Source of the DNA: DYMC01 sp035406705
GTDB lineage: Bacteria; Verrucomicrobiota; Lentisphaeria; Victivallales; GWF2-50-93
Assembly: GCA_964426675.1 (NCBI GenBank)
Contig: CAYRRM010000007.1
Coordinates: forward strand, 1-64,000
Length of the DNA stretch: 64,000 nt
Direction of reading: 5' to 3'
Part shown: in pieces, positions 17,934-27,736 of the stretch
Numbering within the stretch: the first letter of the stretch is position 1
How the letters are laid out: each line of letters opens with the position of its first letter
Notes under the pieces: model-generated
Told to the model about the DNA's origin: nothing
The model's input: only the letters and a program-made list of their open reading frames with translations
The model's database searches: none
Position numbers and translations under genes: made by a program

Positions 17934-19932
17934 TACAATCCCTGAGTTCCTTGAGTTTTTTCTTTAGAAATTCTGTATTTGCATATTTTGAAATTTCCTC
18001 GCTTACTTCAATAGCTTCTTCAATATTTCCCATATCATTTAGACACATTGCATAATTAAAACCTGTATAAAATTTTCTATCAGAAGGGGAAAATCTATAA
18101 GCTTTTCTCATATATGGCATTGCCTTTTGCAATTGATTCTTTTGCATGTATATCACTCCCACATTATTAAGTGCATGTGTATGATAAGGAGTTAATTTTA
18201 AAGCTTTGAAACAATATTTCAGAGCTTCATCTATTTTCCCTTCCTTTCCTAACTTTACAGAATAGTTATAGAAAATGTTAGAGTCCGAATTATTTTCTAA
18301 TGCTTTTTGCCAATAAAATTTGCTAGCCTCTTTATCTCCCATTTCATCATATAGTATAGCTAAATTCATAAATACATTTTCATCAATATCTAAAAATTCA
18401 AGTGCTTTAAGATATGCTTCCTTTGCTTTTTTATAATTACCTTCATCTTTATAAATTTCCCCCAAAAAATTATATGAACTTGATGTCGGTTCAATATTTA
18501 TAGCTTCTAAAATTAGCCTTTTTGCCTCAGGAAGATTAGCTCTTCTAAAATAGGAATGTGCAAGTATTACATTTGTTTCAACTTTTTCATTTTTTAATTC
18601 TGGAGTTGGAAAGAAAATTACAACCAATATCGATATGGAAAAAGCCAATAAAGTATAAAAAATATTCTTTCTGATAAAAAATCTATATATATCACTAATA
18701 TAAATGGAGATAAATGACATTTCTGCCAAAAGCATGGGAGAACGATAGCGTGAACTTGTAACTGTAATTATTTGTGCTATCCAAAAGGAAAAAAACAAAA
18801 GTAGTAAGACTTTTTCTGTCCTTTTAAAATTAATACCCACAAAGAAAAAACTAATAAGTGCTGTTAATGCAATAACTCCTAAAACAGCAAAACTCCATGA
18901 AGTATATTTTTGAAAAGGTGTATAGTAACGAAAGTCTGTCAAATCTGCACCAGAGATAAGTTCTGTTTTATTCCATACAAGAAAAGTTTTTTTTAGCAAC
19001 AAAGCAATATAATGAAGTGGCTTTTTTAAGATAAAATTAAAAGACTCCAAGATAAAATAAGCATCTGTCGAAAGCTCGTTCTTTTCCGTAATAAACTTTG
19101 CTTTTTGGTGTATCCTTTCCCACTCTGGTCCTGGTCTTATCATGCACGTTCCATTTGCATAGGGATTGTTACCAAGATAGAAATTAAAACCGCTATTTCC
19201 CTGAAAAGGGAAAAATTTCTTAAAGTGAATTCCATTATACAATGAGACTGGTGCAAGAATAATTACAAAGACCACAGAAAATATAGCGCCATTTTGTAAT
19301 GCAATTTTTATGCATTTTTTTCTCAGCAAATAAAAAAAATAGAAAAAATTAATTAGCAAAAAAAGAATTGATAAAGGATGTGTAAGCAAAGATAAAGCCG
19401 AAAAAAAAGCAAAAATGCCAGAAAAAAACAATCTATTTTTTGATGATTTTGCATTGAGGGCAAAATTTTCAAAGATGATTGCCCAACATAGTAAGGGGAT
19501 TAAAAGGGCTTCAGAATAGAACTCTGAAGAGAGATAAATTAATGGCGGATAAATAGAAAAAATAAAAGAAGCTATAAAGCCTTTGCGACTTTCGCAAAAA
19601 TCAGAGTTATATATAAATAGAAAATAAAATAAAGCCAATCCGGAAATAAGAAAAAAAAGTGATTGAACAAATCTCACAAGAAAGAAATTATCTGAACATA
19701 TCTCCAATAGAGCTGCCAAAAAAAAAGGATAGCAAGGAGAATGGATATTAAGCTCATCCCATAAAAATGAACCTGCCCTGATTTTCATTGCCCAATCATA
19801 ATATTCAGAGATATCAGGACCAAGCGGTAAATCAAACAATGGAGATGATTTATATTGAAATAAAAATAAAAACCTGAGAAATATTCCTAAAATTAGAAAA
19901 ATCAATAGAAACAAATTATTTTTTCTACCCAT
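17902..19932 (-). CDS. GT39/PMT-like membrane glycosyltransferase with C-terminal TPR domain
   Basis: 676 residues. The first ~440 carry about ten membrane segments. GPDISEYYDWAMKI in the first external loop is the Asp-containing catalytic loop of dolichyl- or undecaprenyl-phosphate-sugar-dependent transferases (PMT_2/ArnT type). Residues ~450-676 are tetratricopeptide repeats, about six, typified by SSYNFLGEIYKDEGNYKKA and THALNNVGVIYMQKNQ. This membrane-transferase-plus-TPR architecture is known in uncultured and PVC genomes, but substrates are unknown. It begins 30 bases after the Asp-box protein and may be read through from that operon. Confidence 0.8.
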   Translation of the reverse strand: MGRKNNLFLLIFLILGIFLRFLFLFQYKSSPLFDLPLGPDISEYYDWAMKIRAGSFLWDELNIHSPCYPFFLAALLEICSDNFFLVRFVQSLFFLISGLALFYFLFIYNSDFCESRKGFIASFIFSIYPPLIYLSSEFYSEALLIPLLCWAIIFENFALNAKSSKNRLFFSGIFAFFSALSLLTHPLSILFLLINFFYFFYLLRKKCIKIALQNGAIFSVVFVIILAPVSLYNGIHFKKFFPFQGNSGFNFYLGNNPYANGTCMIRPGPEWERIHQKAKFITEKNELSTDAYFILESFNFILKKPLHYIALLLKKTFLVWNKTELISGADLTDFRYYTPFQKYTSWSFAVLGVIALTALISFFFVGINFKRTEKVLLLLFFSFWIAQIITVTSSRYRSPMLLAEMSFISIYISDIYRFFIRKNIFYTLLAFSISILVVIFFPTPELKNEKVETNVILAHSYFRRANLPEAKRLILEAINIEPTSSSYNFLGEIYKDEGNYKKAKEAYLKALEFLDIDENVFMNLAILYDEMGDKEASKFYWQKALENNSDSNIFYNYSVKLGKEGKIDEALKYCFKALKLTPYHTHALNNVGVIYMQKNQLQKAMPYMRKAYRFSPSDRKFYTGFNYAMCLNDMGNIEEAIEVSEEISKYANTEFLKKKLKELRDCISNLSHKQKK
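19583..19597. repeat. Iterated palindrome copy 5, spacer CTT
   Basis: Perfect arms; second-frame reading Cys-Glu-Ser-Arg-Lys in the GT39-like gene. This is the only copy between 9 and 36 kb. Confidence 0.8.
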
Positions 19933-19962
19933 AACATATCTGTATAAATGTTTTTGGGTAAC

Positions 19963-22080
19963 TTACTCTTTTTTCTTGAAAATACCACCAGAACAACCAA
20001 CCCACAATTCTTTATTAAAACTATCATACCTTAGCACCATAGGTTTTCTTATGGGTAAATTCCCCGTAATATTTTCCCATGTTTGCCCTTTATCAGTTGT
20101 TCTCCAAACTTCTCCAACAGCTTCATTGCTCCACGCGACTCTGGCCAACCAAATTCTATTTTCATTTTCTCTATCTATTTCAATAGATGTGATATCAAGT
20201 TTCTTCTTAAATTCAGCTACTTTTTCCCATGTTTTGCCAAAATCAATACTTTTCCATAAGGAATTTTGCCCTGTATAAACTACGCCAGATGGAGATACAG
20301 CAAGATTAAAAAGCCACGTTTGATTTGAGAAAACCCGTTCCCATGTGTTACCCCCATCTTCAGTTTTGTACAAGCCTCCTTTATCTCCACAAGTAGCAAC
20401 ATATAATCGTGAGGAAGAAACAGGACAAACTGCTAATCCATAAAACGTTCTTCTGGAAGCGGGTTGTCCCGGTAGAGGAATCCAGGATTTACCTCCATCG
20501 AGAGATTTGAAGATACCACCGCCACTTACTCCTTTTTCAGGTTCAGGATCTCCATCCATCGTGAAATAAATAATATTGGGATTCTTTGGGTCTATGGCCA
20601 ATCCTCTTGGATATGATTCCCCCCACATACAGTTCTTATTTGAGCGTTTCTCTGGTATACCATTCACTGAAATTGTAAATGTTTTACCACCATCCTCACT
20701 AATGAGCACTCTCGCCGCTGGTGTTTTCGAATCCCATGCACTTAAAGTAGATATAATTTTGTCAACACCATTAATATTAATAACTTCCACTTGCCATTGA
20801 TGACCACTATGGTCTTTTGCCCATTTTAGTGGAAAAAGTTGTTTCCAATTTTTCCCCATATCATTGCTCATGAGCAAACCTTCGTCCATGGCCGTAGCAT
20901 AGACTTTATTTTGTGAAAATGCTAGGTCTGTACAACATGTTATGTCAGCACCATGATCACGATTTTCCCAAGTAAGTCCTCCATCTGCGCTATAACAATT
21001 TCTCCAATTTGCAGATATAAACATCTCATTTGGATTCGAAGGAGATACTGCAAGATTCGTAACGCTACTGAAAGAGTTAAAACCATCATTACCTTCCAGT
21101 GGAAGAGTTGGATTGGCAGAAAGATTTTTTTTCATTTGTGATATTTTACGCCATGTATTACCTCCATCGCTCGTTTTTAGGAAAAAACCACTCCATGATT
21201 TTCCTGCGATGCAATTTATAATCATTGGATTCAATGGGTCTAAGACAATTTCCCTTATTATAGCATCGCCAAGACTTTCTATTTTTATTTGATTCCATGT
21301 ATTTCCTTTATCATTCGATAACATTAATCCTTCTTTGTCAAAAGATGCATAAACCACGTTAGTATCATGAGGCGAAGGAGCTACATACATTGCCGGAGAA
21401 TTCATCAATTTTTCCCATGTTTTCCCAGAATCTGAACTACGCAATATCCCATCCTTTCTGCTTGATGCAAAGATCAAATCATCCTGAAGCGGTGAAATAG
21501 ATACAGATGATATCGTTGATAAACCATTATTTTTAAGGTTAGTTGAAGTATCTGCAGGATATGTTGTAAGCCAAGTTTCCCCTCCATCACTACTTATACA
21601 TATTCTCCCATCCCCTGTTCCTACAAAAACTATATTTGGATTTTTGGGATTAATTGCTATAGCTCTAACAGAAAAAGGCCTATTGATAGTAAGATTTAGA
21701 TTCTTTTTTCCTGTTTTTTCCAAAAAAGACCAATTTTCCCCTCCATTAGTAGATTTATTTATGCCTCCTTCAGTTGCTATGTAAATAATATCGGGATTTG
21801 ACTTAGAGATAGCAATAGAGTAAACTCCATAATTAGAGATTCCATTATTTATAAATCTCCAATTGCATCCTTTATTTTCTGATTTTAAAATCCCATTAAC
21901 ATCTCCGCCAAGAAATATTATATTATCATTGTCAGGATGATATGCACATGACCAGAAGTATCCTCCTCCTCCCCATCCACATGCCACCCAGTCATCGAGA
22001 GTTCCTTTTTGATCTTCTGATATAGCGAATGAAGCAATTCCTATTACAGAAAGAATCGAAAAGAGTCGTCTTAATTTCAT
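19963..22080 (-). CDS. Secreted Asp-box beta-propeller protein, GH74-like
   Basis: 705 residues with a signal peptide (MKLRRLFSILSVIGIASFA). About twelve Asp-box/BNR motifs recur, such as STNGGENW, SSDGGETW, TSDGGNTW, SLDGGKSW, TEDGGNTW and TTDKGQTW, at roughly 40-60-residue spacing. This matches a double seven-bladed propeller of the GH74 xyloglucanase/VPS10 type. GH74 catalysis needs two Asp residues that I cannot place with confidence, so it may be a non-catalytic binding protein. It is the last gene of the LacI-controlled operon, 23 bases after lacI. Confidence 0.75.
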   Translation of the reverse strand: MKLRRLFSILSVIGIASFAISEDQKGTLDDWVACGWGGGGYFWSCAYHPDNDNIIFLGGDVNGILKSENKGCNWRFINNGISNYGVYSIAISKSNPDIIYIATEGGINKSTNGGENWSFLEKTGKKNLNLTINRPFSVRAIAINPKNPNIVFVGTGDGRICISSDGGETWLTTYPADTSTNLKNNGLSTISSVSISPLQDDLIFASSRKDGILRSSDSGKTWEKLMNSPAMYVAPSPHDTNVVYASFDKEGLMLSNDKGNTWNQIKIESLGDAIIREIVLDPLNPMIINCIAGKSWSGFFLKTSDGGNTWRKISQMKKNLSANPTLPLEGNDGFNSFSSVTNLAVSPSNPNEMFISANWRNCYSADGGLTWENRDHGADITCCTDLAFSQNKVYATAMDEGLLMSNDMGKNWKQLFPLKWAKDHSGHQWQVEVININGVDKIISTLSAWDSKTPAARVLISEDGGKTFTISVNGIPEKRSNKNCMWGESYPRGLAIDPKNPNIIYFTMDGDPEPEKGVSGGGIFKSLDGGKSWIPLPGQPASRRTFYGLAVCPVSSSRLYVATCGDKGGLYKTEDGGNTWERVFSNQTWLFNLAVSPSGVVYTGQNSLWKSIDFGKTWEKVAEFKKKLDITSIEIDRENENRIWLARVAWSNEAVGEVWRTTDKGQTWENITGNLPIRKPMVLRYDSFNKELWVGCSGGIFKKKE

Positions 22081-22103
22081 AGTAATTCTCCTTATTTTTC
22101 TTA

Positions 22104-23060
22104 TTAAATTTTTAGTAATTCTGGTAGCACTTTAATATTTTCTTTAGTTTTATTTTTAAATTGTTTCTCCAGAAGTAGAAATACTTTCTCAGCGATATCA
22201 CTAACATTGTACGACAGAGTCCACAATCCCTTTACAAGCTGGATGCCATCGCAACCAACAACCGTAATATCTTCAGGAACTCTTATATTCAAGATACGCA
22301 ATTCATTTATAAGAGAGATAGCTGCATAATCATTATTACAACAGACAGCGTTTATTTCATCAGGATTATCATTTATAAATTTAGCAAGAGTAGCGGGATT
22401 AGAGAAAAAAGCCCCCGAAGGAGGAATAACTAATTTCAGTTTATTTTTGGAAAGAGTTTCCTCAATATACTTGAATTTTTTCCTATAATTGACATTAAAA
22501 CATTCTTTGTCTTCTGGATAAGAAAAAAATGTTATTTTGCTTTTTTTAGATTCAATTAACTCAATTGTAAGCGCCTTATAAGCTTCTTTGAATGAAAGCG
22601 AAATATCTGAAGCAAATCTTATATCAGGAGAATATGCATCTATAGTTACTAGAGCACCACGCTGAACCACTTCTTTTACCTTTGATTTTTCAGGAGATAC
22701 CATTATAGTTGCACAAGCAAATAACATATGATTTGTTTCATTTATGGAATGAATTCCATTACAGGCAGCCACAATATAACCCTTTTCCCCGAGCAACGTA
22801 GAGATAGTCTCAAAAAGAACACCGAAGAAAGGAATATTCAATTGTGTTATATGAAAAGAGATTAAATTTAGAGTTTTCTTTTTTAATGCCTGTGCAAGTA
22901 AATTAGGGCGATAATTGTACTTCCTTGCAATTTTTAAGACATTCTCTCTTATATATGGTCGTACAGACTTTTCTCCTCTCAATACTTTCCCTGCAGTCTT
23001 AGTTGTAACCCCTGCATATTTGGCAAGTGTTGACAATGTAATCTTATCATTAGAAATCAT
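22104..23060 (-). CDS. LacI-family transcriptional repressor
   Basis: 318 residues. Residues ~6-30 hold the LacI helix-turn-helix (TLSTLAKYAGVTTKTAGKVL) and RPNLLAQALK is the hinge region. The rest is a periplasmic-binding-protein-like sugar sensor ending in VVGCDGI and a short C-terminus. It lies third in the operon that starts at the 24.8 kb operator, 3 bases after the deacetylase gene, so it should repress its own expression. The only two TACTATCGATAGTA palindromes in the window flank its gene set, making them the obvious targets (inference). Confidence 0.92.
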   Translation of the reverse strand: MISNDKITLSTLAKYAGVTTKTAGKVLRGEKSVRPYIRENVLKIARKYNYRPNLLAQALKKKTLNLISFHITQLNIPFFGVLFETISTLLGEKGYIVAACNGIHSINETNHMLFACATIMVSPEKSKVKEVVQRGALVTIDAYSPDIRFASDISLSFKEAYKALTIELIESKKSKITFFSYPEDKECFNVNYRKKFKYIEETLSKNKLKLVIPPSGAFFSNPATLAKFINDNPDEINAVCCNNDYAAISLINELRILNIRVPEDITVVGCDGIQLVKGLWTLSYNVSDIAEKVFLLLEKQFKNKTKENIKVLPELLKI

Positions 23061-23063
23061 AGT

Positions 23064-24080
23064 TTATTGGATCGGAATAATTTTTATTGTTGAAGTTTCC
23101 GGAAAAACATTATAAATAATTTTACCATCCTTTTTATCAACAGTTTGCTTATTGGTGTTCTGGAAAATCATGCATTTAAACCAATTATCAGGAACAATTG
23201 TTTTAATAGTTAATGGCATATCATAAAGATCTTTATCAAGATCTAATAATATTTTTATTTCTATTTGCTTATTACTTGTATCTATAATATTTATTTTTGC
23301 TTTATCTCTTTCGGTTACATATTTATAATATGATATATGATCGGTGATCCAGAGTTTATTTTTTTCACGACGCAGTACAAGTCCATCGAGAACATCAATA
23401 AATGATTGTAATTTCCAAGGCCAAAAATCCTGATACCCCCAATTTATTTCAGGATACCTTTCTACTCCATGTGCGATTACATATTCCATACTATTATTTT
23501 TAATTGCTTTATCAGCAAGGGCAAGAATTTCATCAGTATTTTTTAGGTGGTAAACAATCCCATGATCTCTGAAAGGAGGACGTTCTATGAGGTAGTTTTT
23601 TTTCAGAATTTTTTGTGTATCTTCCTCACTAATTTTCCAATCTTTCACACCGGGTTTCCCCCATGATATAAGCCGATTTTTCTTTCCTGGTATCGTATTT
23701 ATAATTACTTTGTTACATTCTTCAATCTCCCAGATAGCATCTTCCATTCCCTGGATACCATCGTGAGTCATAGTGTGATTACCATATATCACACCTTTCT
23801 TCCATGCTGCTTTTTCTCCTTCCCAGAAATCTTTCATCTTTTTATATTCACCTTTGGCTGGATTAATATAAAAAGTTGCAGTTAATTGCCGTTTTTCTAA
23901 TTCTGGCACTGCTACTTGAACATGACTGGGCCAACTATCATCAAACATAAGAAGAAAACATCCATTGGCATCATCTTTCCATTTTGTTACTTCAGATTGC
24001 CCAATTCTACCCTTTTCTTCACTATTGACAAAAATAACAATTATAACGAGTAGAAAAATGCAAAACAATAATTTTTTCAT
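23064..24080 (-). CDS. Secreted NodB-type polysaccharide deacetylase (CE4)
   Basis: 338 residues with a signal peptide. The NodB fold motifs are present: FDD at ~46-48 (catalytic base and metal Asp) and HTMTH at 102-106 (metal His pair). The later motif 3 Arg/Pro block is represented by RPPFRDHG. A C-terminal ~80-residue beta domain follows. CE4 enzymes remove N- or O-acetyl groups from chitin-like, peptidoglycan-like or xylan chains. It is second in its operon, after the pseudopilin, and is expected in the periplasm or outside. Confidence 0.85.
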   Translation of the reverse strand: MKKLLFCIFLLVIIVIFVNSEEKGRIGQSEVTKWKDDANGCFLLMFDDSWPSHVQVAVPELEKRQLTATFYINPAKGEYKKMKDFWEGEKAAWKKGVIYGNHTMTHDGIQGMEDAIWEIEECNKVIINTIPGKKNRLISWGKPGVKDWKISEEDTQKILKKNYLIERPPFRDHGIVYHLKNTDEILALADKAIKNNSMEYVIAHGVERYPEINWGYQDFWPWKLQSFIDVLDGLVLRREKNKLWITDHISYYKYVTERDKAKINIIDTSNKQIEIKILLDLDKDLYDMPLTIKTIVPDNWFKCMIFQNTNKQTVDKKDGKIIYNVFPETSTIKIIPIQ

Positions 24081-24090
24081 AAATAATTCT

Positions 24091-24807
24091 CTAGTTAGGA
24101 TTTATATGACCAAAGAGATCTCCAGTCTGACTATATACATCAAACCACTTCATAATTTTAACTGAGCCATCCATGAAACACACATTCATTGTACTGGGAC
24201 GATGCCTTGGAGCCCCAGAATAATTCCAACCAACATAATTAAGCCAGTTTGAACACGGACACTTTAAATGACATGGCCTAATATTATCCCCATCTTTGGG
24301 ATCTGCAGAGTATTGCCGATCTCTGGTTTCTGTGATAAGCAATAGTGAGGGACGTTTAGAACCAAGCTTAAAAGCCTGTCCTATATTATTATATCCTATA
24401 TGAGAGGAATTTACTCCATAACTACCACCATTTACAGAACCAGTTTTATGCCTTTTCACTGCAGGGCAAAAGAGTATCTTATCATTGGGACCAGCCCATC
24501 CTTTATTTCGTGGATTATCGTATCCAGGATAACCTGCCCATCTCGCTTGAACATAATCACAACTTGCAAGAATTTTTGTCCAATAATAGTTATCAGCTTC
24601 ATATTTTACTGGGGGAACATATCCATCCCAATCCCCTGCATACATAGCAAATACCTGCCCTAATTGTCTCTGATTACTTATACACAGAGTCTGCTCTGCC
24701 TGACTTTTCGCCAATGATAAAGCAGGAAATAATATCGCAATAAGTAACGCAATCACTGCTATAACAACCAATAATTCTATTAGGGTGAATTTTTTAGTGC
24801 TTTGCAT
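24091..24807 (-). CDS. DUF1559-type pseudopilin (type IV pilin N-terminus)
   Basis: 238 residues. It begins MQSTKKFTLIELLVVIAV, the prepilin peptidase site (K before F) followed by a hydrophobic helix. The globular part is typical of PVC DUF1559 proteins: LSLAKSQAEQTLCISNQRQ, MYAGDWDGYVPP, and a C-terminal HRPSTMNVCFMDGSVK. The last is an H-X10-DG form of the usual H-X9-DG. Likely handled by a type II secretion/pilus-like assembly. It is the first gene of its operon, directly behind a promoter and operator. Similar in layout, not in close sequence, to the pseudopilin at 35 kb. Confidence 0.9.
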   Translation of the reverse strand: MQSTKKFTLIELLVVIAVIALLIAILFPALSLAKSQAEQTLCISNQRQLGQVFAMYAGDWDGYVPPVKYEADNYYWTKILASCDYVQARWAGYPGYDNPRNKGWAGPNDKILFCPAVKRHKTGSVNGGSYGVNSSHIGYNNIGQAFKLGSKRPSLLLITETRDRQYSADPKDGDNIRPCHLKCPCSNWLNYVGWNYSGAPRHRPSTMNVCFMDGSVKIMKWFDVYSQTGDLFGHINPN

Positions 24808-24849
24808 TGTATCTCTCCCCCATTTTTACTTCAATTAATAATTGATGAT

Positions 24850-24875
24850 AAATAATACTATCGATAGTATTATTT
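24850..24875. promoter_or_regulatory. 26-base perfect palindrome, LacI-type operator
   Basis: Perfect dyad centred between 24862 and 24863, core TACTATCGATAGTA with central CG as in LacI-family operators, extended by AAATAA/TTATTT. It lies 43-68 bases upstream of the pseudopilin start and abuts the -10 element, the position of a repressor site over the transcription start. Confidence 0.85.
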
Positions 24876-24899
24876 TAATATGCTACCTTTTTTTTTCAA
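24872..24899 (-). promoter_or_regulatory. Sigma70-like promoter of the pseudopilin-deacetylase-lacI operon
   Basis: On the minus strand, -35 TTGAAA (24894-24899) and -10 TAAAAT (24872-24877) are separated by 16 bases. The -10 is the same hexamer as in the 35.9 kb promoter. The start point would fall in the operator palindrome. Confidence 0.7.
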
Positions 24900-24918
24900 G
24901 TTCAAAAGCATTTTTTGC

Positions 24919-26712
24919 TCATTTTTTTTTATGTGATTTTTTCATTCTAACTTCTTTTATGAGAATTCCATAGTAGTCTTTATCCAGGGCACTACTCTGA
25001 ATATGAATATAACTTGCACCATTAATGCTCCTATTAAGCAACGGAATTTTATAAAACTTATTGATCCCGACTTTAATATAAGCTGGAGATGTAAATGTAT
25101 TTTCCCATTTTATAGTTAGATACTGCCATTTATCAAATTCACAAGATAAAGGTGTATTTAGAATTTTACCAGTATTACTGATGGACAAAGTAAATATTGC
25201 GCTTTCATAAGCGGTTACATCAGAGGGATTAAACCAATGATCCATGATAGAGATTTTACAACCTTTAAAATTTGATGATATCCAGAATAACAAAGTTATT
25301 TTACCGCTTACCGCATTTGGAAAATTCCAGACTGCTCCCTCTCTTTCCTCAATCAATCGTGGATCAGGGTATCTAGCAATTTGCAAGACTTCTCTTAGTT
25401 TGCCATCTGGCGAGGGAATCAATTGAGCTCCTGGCCTCCGATTGTATGCACAATGCCCGCTAATCCCCTTGAAATTACCGAGAATACTTTTCACATATAA
25501 ATGAATGCTCCAATTTTGTAAGCCAGAGCTAAAATCATCTTTTCGTTCATTTTCATAAAGCCAAGCAGGATCGAAAATTACGATTTTTCTACATAGATGA
25601 TGTTGACCAAATGCTACCATTACTTTTCCATATGGTAACTCTACCGCCTGACTTTGATGAACACTTTTATCAAGGGATTCTTCATTTTTTCCACTTGTTC
25701 TGAAATCATTATCATTTCTATGTTCATTTAAAAATAACTCACGAAAACCTATCCACGTTTTTCCATCATCATCTGATATAGCAGCATGAATTACATCCCT
25801 ATTTGTAAAAACATCTTCCCCGAACCCCATTCGTTCCCATTCTTCTAGATAGGAATATTGAGAGTGATCTACTTCTGGTAATGGCGTAGTATTACACCAA
25901 AAAAGAAGAATTCTACCATCTGTAAGTTTAAAGAGTGTGGGCATTGTATTACAAGCATAAAAACGCGATGGAATCGGAGTTGTCCAATTAATTCCACCAT
26001 CATTAGAATATGCTTCATAATGGAAGTTATGAGATGTCCTGATTAACATCCACACTCTTCCATCACTTAACTCAACAATTGTCGGTTCACATCCATAAGT
26101 CTGCCATCGAAGTCCTTTATGGTGTTTTAGAATTGGGCAAGGAGGGACATCTTCTACTTGCGTTTCCTGCCACGAATAGGCATCATCATCAGATCTCAGA
26201 ACAACTATATGATTTAGACCCTTTGAATCCTTGTAATGAGCAGGAATAAGCCATCTTTTGTATCTTTTTAGTGGTACAGGTTGCCTTATCATCATAAAAG
26301 TTTTCTGTCTTGAAAGTAGAATCGTATCAAATTTTGCATCAATTCCTCTTTTCGACCTGCAGACATACAATCCATCTGATAGTCCCATAGGAGTGCTTTT
26401 TAGCTCAAGATCCCTTCTAAGAAATGATACATCTAAAACAGTTATCCAATCACCCGACCATGGGCTTCTTATACATGCGCCAGGAGAATGAGAAGGGGTA
26501 TGGAATTCCTGCCAAGAAAGTCCATAATCACGACTAGAAATATAGAAAAAAATATTTTCTTTTTCTGTCTTTCGAATTCCATAATGCCGAATCTCCCCAC
26601 TTGGTAAAATGAGAAGATCTCTATATGGGTTAATAGGTGGAATAGCCACAACTTTTGGCTCATAAATTTGATTCAATTGTTCCATAAATTCTGGTATAAC
26701 TTTATTTTTCAC
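24919..26712 (-). CDS. Intracellular sialidase/BNR-type protein with C-terminal beta domain
   Basis: 597 residues, no signal peptide. The N-terminal ~400 residues are a BNR/sialidase-like propeller: Asp-box-like SSRDYGLSWQEF, LRSDDDAYSWQET, YSNDGGINW and SDDDGKTW, plus CEPTIVELSDGRVWMLIRTS, a segment shared with GH33-like and DUF-BNR proteins. From ~410 a jelly-roll-like domain follows. The arginine triad of true sialidases cannot be placed with certainty. It is the last gene of the six-gene operon that starts at 35.9 kb, and lies just upstream of the second promoter. Confidence 0.75.
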   Translation of the reverse strand: MKNKVIPEFMEQLNQIYEPKVVAIPPINPYRDLLILPSGEIRHYGIRKTEKENIFFYISSRDYGLSWQEFHTPSHSPGACIRSPWSGDWITVLDVSFLRRDLELKSTPMGLSDGLYVCRSKRGIDAKFDTILLSRQKTFMMIRQPVPLKRYKRWLIPAHYKDSKGLNHIVVLRSDDDAYSWQETQVEDVPPCPILKHHKGLRWQTYGCEPTIVELSDGRVWMLIRTSHNFHYEAYSNDGGINWTTPIPSRFYACNTMPTLFKLTDGRILLFWCNTTPLPEVDHSQYSYLEEWERMGFGEDVFTNRDVIHAAISDDDGKTWIGFRELFLNEHRNDNDFRTSGKNEESLDKSVHQSQAVELPYGKVMVAFGQHHLCRKIVIFDPAWLYENERKDDFSSGLQNWSIHLYVKSILGNFKGISGHCAYNRRPGAQLIPSPDGKLREVLQIARYPDPRLIEEREGAVWNFPNAVSGKITLLFWISSNFKGCKISIMDHWFNPSDVTAYESAIFTLSISNTGKILNTPLSCEFDKWQYLTIKWENTFTSPAYIKVGINKFYKIPLLNRSINGASYIHIQSSALDKDYYGILIKEVRMKKSHKKK

Positions 26713-26764
26713 TTTTTTCTCCTAACTCTCATTCTATTTTAATAAAAAGATATCCATCTTATTC

Positions 26765-27736
26765 TTAAGTTTCTATTTTCCAGAAAATAATTGATTTTCT
26801 TTTCCACGTATAAGTTCCTACAAAACCACCATTAATATTGATTACAGCAGGATAAGAAAACTCTCCATTTTCAGTCTCTAATTCAATAACGTTCTGCCAG
26901 CTCAATCCATTATCATTAGATATCATGAGAACGAGAGGTGTACGGGGTCCCCAATTAATATTAACCGGGTTAAGCGCCAATAGAAGCCTCCCATCATTTC
27001 CTTTTGCAATATCAATACCACTGTTATTATTCGGCAAATCTGTTTTATATATTGGGCTCCATGAAATCCCACAATTATTAGAATCACTTCGACATAAATA
27101 ACCACAAGAAGAACGAGCGAGCATATGAACATTTCCCGGCGTTGATTCCCATAATGCAGGCTGAATAACCCCTTCGCCGTTAATTTCTTTCCTATCAATT
27201 GGCACGGTTTTGGATGCTGTCCAACTTATACCACCATCAAAACTTATGTCCACAAATACATCCCAATGTTTTTCCCCCTCAATAGATGCAGGTGCAAGAA
27301 GAATTCCATTGTAAAGAAATATTGGTTTATTCTTTACCGGGCCACGAGGAATTTTACTGCCTGGAATGAGTTCTTTCGCTGGTGCCCACAATACTTCTCC
27401 TCGACCCATTTTTTTTAATTCTGTAACATAGGTAACCCACTCCGAACAATTACTACCAACTTTAAAAAAAAGACAGATAATATTCTCATATGACCTAAAT
27501 AAGACTGGGTTCCAGTGAGGAATATCAGAAATTTTTTCCCAACGTTGAGGAGTAGCCCAATTCTCTCCATCTCCATAAGTTCCCCATATAGCAACATCAT
27601 TATTTCCCTCTTTTGCTCCGGCAAACCATGCAACCATAAATAATTTTTTTTGAACCTGCAAAACGGTTGAAGCATGACACTCCCCATTTAACATAGGTGA
27701 AAAAATCATTGTTTTAGAAAAAGATTTTATATTCAT
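26765..27736 (-). CDS. Predicted neuraminidase-like BNR protein (COG4692 type)
   Basis: 323 residues, cytoplasmic. Matches the pattern of COG4692 'predicted neuraminidases': GECHASTVLQV near the start, FMVAWFAGAKEGNNDVAIW, IPHWNPVLF, RGPVKNKPI, VDISFDGGISW and a C-terminal EFSYPAVI. Many members of this group act on substrates other than sialic acid. Its ATG overlaps the stop of the DapA-like aldolase gene (4 bases), so the two are translationally coupled and probably act in the same pathway. Confidence 0.82.
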   Translation of the reverse strand: MNIKSFSKTMIFSPMLNGECHASTVLQVQKKLFMVAWFAGAKEGNNDVAIWGTYGDGENWATPQRWEKISDIPHWNPVLFRSYENIICLFFKVGSNCSEWVTYVTELKKMGRGEVLWAPAKELIPGSKIPRGPVKNKPIFLYNGILLAPASIEGEKHWDVFVDISFDGGISWTASKTVPIDRKEINGEGVIQPALWESTPGNVHMLARSSCGYLCRSDSNNCGISWSPIYKTDLPNNNSGIDIAKGNDGRLLLALNPVNINWGPRTPLVLMISNDNGLSWQNVIELETENGEFSYPAVININGGFVGTYTWKRKSIIFWKIET

